A stretch of DNA of 33,960 bases from WJLY01 sp964399265. Lineage in GTDB: Bacteria; Joyebacterota; Joyebacteria; Joyebacterales; Joyebacteraceae. The notes beneath the pieces were generated by a model, which was not told the origin of the DNA, did no database searches, and saw only the letters and a list, made by a program, of their open reading frames with translations. A program made the position numbers and the translations under genes. The DNA lies in the NCBI GenBank assembly GCA_964399265.1, contig CAYNQF010000018.1, positions 1 to 33,960 on the forward strand, read 5' to 3'. Below are positions 30,813 through 33,960 of this stretch, in pieces (position 1 is the stretch's first letter; the number at the start of each line of letters is the position of its first letter).

Positions 30813-32033
30813 CTATCTGTACATCGCCTTGATGACGCCCCATGACGATTGCTGCACCGGCGACATGTCGCTTCCGATTCTGAGCCACCGGAGGTACCAG
30901 CCCTTGTACTGGTTCGAGATGTCGGAGCCGAAGAAGAAGCCGACACGAATCTGTTCGCCCACGTAGTCCGAAAGGTCGAAGCAATCGCGCACGTACTGCG
31001 TGCAGTGGCCGGTGAAGACCTCTTCGCCCCCGACGCACTCCGCGACGTAGGTCTGGGAATCGAGGACGTCGTCGTATCCGTCATGCGGGTAGACAAGCTC
31101 CCACGTGGCCCCGCCGTCGGTCGACACCTTGACGTTGCCGCCATCGAAGCCGGTCTCGGTGTCGTAGTAGTGGCAGATCCCGAGGCAGGTGCAACCGGAT
31201 GTGATGTCGAACGGACCGAAGACGAGCGCTTGGCCCTTCTGGTTCGGGTAGTCGAGACCCCCGTTGGTTCCCCACTGATTGTCGAAGGGGTCGCCGTTGC
31301 AGTCGGTGGACGGCGTGACCGTCATCGTGCCCCAGGTCCATGGAATGGGACCGCTCCCGCACGCGGCGACCGTGCCGCCTCCGCTCGAGGCAGCGAAGTT
31401 GCCCTCGTAGCAGATGTTCGCCGATGGACAGCAGGGGTCGGTCTCGGCTGGGCACTCGCCGATCGAGAGTGCGTCGAAACCTCCCTCAGCGCCGTCGATG
31501 CCCTCGTAGACGAGGCAGACTGAGATTGTCTCTCCGGCGCCGTAAGAGGAGAGGGCGACACAGTAGCGTTGCCACTGCCACGTGACCGCCCCATTGTTGT
31601 CGTCGTGGTAGTTCCATACATCCGAGCCGTCGATCGTCACCTTGATGTTGTAGTTCTGGTACGGGTCGACGGCCCAGTAGGGGCTCGCCATCGCGTAGAA
31701 GCACAGGCACTCGTCGCCGGGCTGTATCGTGTAGGTGAAGCAGAGGCTCTCGTCCTGCGGCCCGCTGTGAGCTTCGTCGTAAAGACAAGACGCGTAGTAC
31801 GTTCCCTCGTAGGCATCTCCGGAACGCTGGAACCACGTGTCGTTCACGTTGGTCTGAACCAGGGTCCATCCGGGCGGCGGCACGCTCGTCTCGAATCCCT
31901 CAAAGAGCCCCCGTTCGGGCTCGTGAGTTCGGAACATCACATCGTGCGCGGCCCTGGACGGGTCCGCGGGCGCCGCGAGGGCCAGAGCCGGAGTGATGAT
32001 GAGCAGGATGGCAGTCACGAGCAGTCTGTTCAT
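30813..32033 (-). CDS. Exported beta-sandwich (choice-of-anchor J/MAM-like) protein with WxxIK tail
   Basis: 406 residues. The signal peptide (1-20, ending ALA) is preceded by GGAGG 8 nt before the ATG at 32033. The first half (about 38-195) resembles a cleaved-adhesin/choice-of-anchor J domain: FEGFETSVPPPGWTL, WFQRSGDAYEGTYYA, then a paired-cysteine-rich beta sandwich. The second half repeats this pattern (about 210-390) with many Cys pairs. The C-terminus is SSWGVIKAMYR, closely like the STWxKIKxFF tails of the two exported paralogues at 4.3-5.8 kb. It is probably surface-bound or secreted; ligand unknown. Confidence 0.82.
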   Translation of the reverse strand: MNRLLVTAILLIITPALALAAPADPSRAAHDVMFRTHEPERGLFEGFETSVPPPGWTLVQTNVNDTWFQRSGDAYEGTYYASCLYDEAHSGPQDESLCFTYTIQPGDECLCFYAMASPYWAVDPYQNYNIKVTIDGSDVWNYHDDNNGAVTWQWQRYCVALSSYGAGETISVCLVYEGIDGAEGGFDALSIGECPAETDPCCPSANICYEGNFAASSGGGTVAACGSGPIPWTWGTMTVTPSTDCNGDPFDNQWGTNGGLDYPNQKGQALVFGPFDITSGCTCLGICHYYDTETGFDGGNVKVSTDGGATWELVYPHDGYDDVLDSQTYVAECVGGEEVFTGHCTQYVRDCFDLSDYVGEQIRVGFFFGSDISNQYKGWYLRWLRIGSDMSPVQQSSWGVIKAMYR

Positions 32034-32507
32034 GGGCCGGCCTCCGTTACTGAGTGGCATTCTCGAATATGGGGCCATGCTGAGTCCTGGCTCTGGGGAC
32101 TCCATCGCGGGGCGTCGGCGCCCTGAGCCCGTTCGGCCGGTCTTCACTGAGCTGCGGACCGGCCACCGGACTCTAGCCCCGGTGAGAGCGCCAGTCAAGA
32201 GCCGCGCGGCGCGGGGACCGCAGGCCCGGTCGGTCCAAGCTCCCGCGGTCGCCCCGGATGCTGGGCCCGAGCGCGGTCCCGACCGGCGAGACGGGCCCCC
32301 AACGCCGTCTTGACAGCACCCCGGGCGCGTGGTAACTTTGATGGTGGACTGAGTTTAGACTCCCCAGTCAGCGCCCCCGACACGGCGGGGCCGAGGGCCC
32401 TACCGTGCTTTGACCCCCCTGCTGAGAGCGCATGGGTTTTTTGCGCCGGGCGAACGCTCGACCGCATCTAACAGAGTAAGAACCGGGTACCCCCAAGGAG
32501 GAGGATC
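32034..32507. other. 474-bp divergent intergenic region
   Basis: It separates the exported protein gene (-) from the small acidic protein gene (+). A good plus-strand promoter lies at 32310-32338, followed by a leader of about 160 nt that includes a GCGCA/TGCGC stem with six Ts in its loop (about 32428-32446). No riboswitch class is recognised. Nothing convincing is seen in 32034-32300. Confidence 0.6.
32310..32338 (+). promoter_or_regulatory. Sigma-70-type promoter of the small exported acidic protein
   Basis: A perfect TTGACA -35 box (32310-32315), 17-bp spacer and TAACTT (32333-32338). The predicted start near 32345 leaves a leader of about 160 nt. Confidence 0.7.
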
Positions 32508-32873
32508 ATGAGCGCGAAGTGGACCTTCGCCCTGCTTGTGATCGTCGCGCTGAGCCTGATGCTGTTTGCCGGCTCTGCGGTGTCTCGTTCGGAGATGGCC
32601 CCCCGCGACGCAGGCACAGGAATGGGCTTCGTTACGCAAGACGACAGCGACGGTCCCGATGACTTCGAGCCGGGCGATGGCGCGTTCGGCGACGACGACA
32701 ATTGGGACAAGCCGCTTCCCGGTGTTCACGGACCCGTGAACGCCGAGGCGCATGTGGTGGACGGGTGGACGGGTGACACTCCGGATGTGCGTTCCGATGA
32801 CGGCCGCGGCGCGGTCGTCGTGTGGATCAGCCTTCTGTTCCGGAGCGTGGCGCTGTCGTTCAGCGTGCGGTGA
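32508..32873 (+). CDS. Small exported acidic protein of unknown function
   Basis: 121 residues. An N-terminal hydrophobic helix (5-25) acts as signal or anchor. The middle (about 44-72) is strongly acidic (DDSDGPDDFEPGDGAFGDDDNWD). The last 22 residues form a second hydrophobic segment (AVVVWISLLFRSVALSFSVR). It could be a two-helix membrane protein with an acidic external loop. The ATG has a strong AAGGAGGAGG site. No family is recognised. Confidence 0.68.
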   Translation: MSAKWTFALLVIVALSLMLFAGSAVSRSEMAPRDAGTGMGFVTQDDSDGPDDFEPGDGAFGDDDNWDKPLPGVHGPVNAEAHVVDGWTGDTPDVRSDDGRGAVVVWISLLFRSVALSFSVR

Positions 32874-32910
32874 TCCAGTGCCGTTGGCAGGGTGAACGAG
32901 GACCTGACGA

Positions 32911-33960
32911 GTGGCAACCAGGGATTCCGACATCAACAGCGGGCGCGATGCCGCCCGCGAGCGTTCGGATAGAACGCCGCGGAAGGCCGATGCTCTGGCC
33001 GACATCCGGATGGGAGCGTTCTATCTGGAGTCGGACAGCTACGCCGAGGCGATAGAGAGCTTCGCACGCGCGGCGGAGGATCCGCTCCTCGAGCGGCTCG
33101 AAACCGCCGACCTTGCGCTTCTCTACTCCGGCATCGCTCGCGCATACATCGGCCTCGGTGAGCACGAGGAGGCCCGCCGCTGGGCGGAGGCCCTGGGTAC
33201 TCTGGACACGGACGATGCGCTGCTTGTCGCGGAGTCCGACGTCATCACTGGTCGCATCGAGTCGCGAGCCGGTCGCTTCCGTGAAGCGCTGACTTCCGCG
33301 AGGCGCGCGTACGAGGTGCTTCGCGGCGGCGACGAGAGCGTCCTTCTTGCCGAGTCCAGCAAGATCATGGGCACCGCGCACGCGGAACTGGGCGACATCG
33401 CTTCAGCGAGAGACTGCTTCATGGATTCCCTCGTCACGTTCCGCAGGCTCGGCGACGAGGGCGGCGTAGCCGGCGCCTATAACAACCTCGGCATTCTCTC
33501 CAAGCGCTCGGGCGATCTCGGGGCGGCGGTCGAGTACTTCGAGAAGGCCCTCGATATCGATCGTGGGCTGGGACGCACGGCCGCCGTTGCACGAAGGCTC
33601 AACAACCTGGGCGTTGCTCTCTATAGGATGTCTCGGTGGGACGACGCCGAAGCGACTCTCCAGGAGTCGCTGGACACCTACACCTCGCTTGGAGCGGCAA
33701 GAGACGTCGTCTCAGTTCAGTGCGCACTCGGCAGCGTACACCGGGCGAAGCGTGACTGGGAGAGAGCGAGGTATTACCTCACGAGGGCCCTTGAGTCCAG
33801 CCGCGAGGCCGGCTACAGGCGCTCGGAGGCTTTGGCCCTCGAGTTCCTCGGGGAACTGGAGTCTGACAGACAGCACTACGAGGAGGCGCTGGAGCTGCTC
33901 GACGGGGCGCTGGCCTGCGCCTACCAGCTGTCGGCGAGCACCGATGCCGTGAGCGAGGTC
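32911..33960 (+). CDS. TPR-repeat protein, 3' end outside the window
   Basis: 350 codons are visible and the frame runs off the right edge. The GTG at 32911 with AGGA upstream is the most likely start; an ATG at 33008 is an alternative. From about residue 30 the protein is a chain of TPR units with the usual W/L-G-Y-A-F-A-P spacing, for example AGAYNNLGILSKRSGDLGAA and ARRLNNLGVALYRMSRWDDA. Proteins like this are scaffolds, often N- or C-terminal to a signalling domain, but no such domain is visible here. No signal peptide is seen. Confidence 0.82.
   Translation, partial: MATRDSDINSGRDAARERSDRTPRKADALADIRMGAFYLESDSYAEAIESFARAAEDPLLERLETADLALLYSGIARAYIGLGEHEEARRWAEALGTLDTDDALLVAESDVITGRIESRAGRFREALTSARRAYEVLRGGDESVLLAESSKIMGTAHAELGDIASARDCFMDSLVTFRRLGDEGGVAGAYNNLGILSKRSGDLGAAVEYFEKALDIDRGLGRTAAVARRLNNLGVALYRMSRWDDAEATLQESLDTYTSLGAARDVVSVQCALGSVHRAKRDWERARYYLTRALESSREAGYRRSEALALEFLGELESDRQHYEEALELLDGALACAYQLSASTDAVSEV

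Noticed and set aside
1..33960. tRNA, rRNA, CRISPR arrays and insertion sequences
   Set aside because: No cloverleaf-like GTTCGA arms outside coding genes, no regular direct repeats with spacers and no transposase-like proteins were seen.

Overview
The window is high-GC bacterial DNA, densely coding, with many ATGA/GTGA overlaps between genes and promoters that often fit a sigma-70 pattern with a 17-bp spacer. The protein mix suggests an anaerobic or microaerophilic member of the FCB side of the tree: a MinD/Mrp-NifX 'orange protein'-type cluster, choice-of-anchor-like exported proteins, EF-hand-loop exported proteins, and TreT with DUF5752. Candidate phyla such as Eisenbacteria or Krumholzibacteriota would fit, but that placement is an inference from gene style only. 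A run of ten Ns inside otsA shows that the window comes from a scaffolded draft assembly.

Left part (1-5.9 kb): cysteine synthase, then a tightly overlapping trio (NSS-family amino-acid transporter, 38-residue MetS-like small subunit, three-domain rhodanese), then two minus-strand paralogous exported proteins with EF-hand-like loops and a shared C-terminal tail.

Orp-like region (5.9-12.1 kb): a PAS-AAA+-Fis sigma-54 activator with a candidate self-repression site. Downstream are two TTGC-N6-GCAA dyads, a near-consensus -24/-12 promoter, and a seven-gene operon: two NifX-like proteins, a DUF5320-type Gly/Met-rich protein, two ferredoxin-containing MinD ATPases, an Mrp/NBP35 ATPase and a third NifX-like protein. 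Layout and control resemble the orange-protein (ORP) system of Desulfovibrio.

Middle (12.1-20 kb): a Cys-Pro-rich lipoprotein; a highly structured 480-bp non-coding stretch before a small Cys protein; a patatin-like lipase; an ArsR regulator with an ArsP-like permease; and a phosphate operon (DUF47/PhoU-like, PiT permease) followed by an esterase-PDZ fusion.

Right part (20-32 kb): a long minus-strand run. From upstream to downstream it reads: exported beta-sandwich protein, RsbW-like kinase, STAS antagonist, ECF sigma factor, membrane anti-sigma factor, PrsW-type intramembrane protease, deoxyhypusine-synthase-like enzyme, DUF5752 protein, TreT, OtsB, OtsA, TPR lipoprotein and class-V aminotransferase. 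I read this as a stress-response module coupling partner switching, ECF sigma control and possibly regulated proteolysis to trehalose and polyamine synthesis. The window closes with a small exported acidic protein and the 5' part of a TPR protein.
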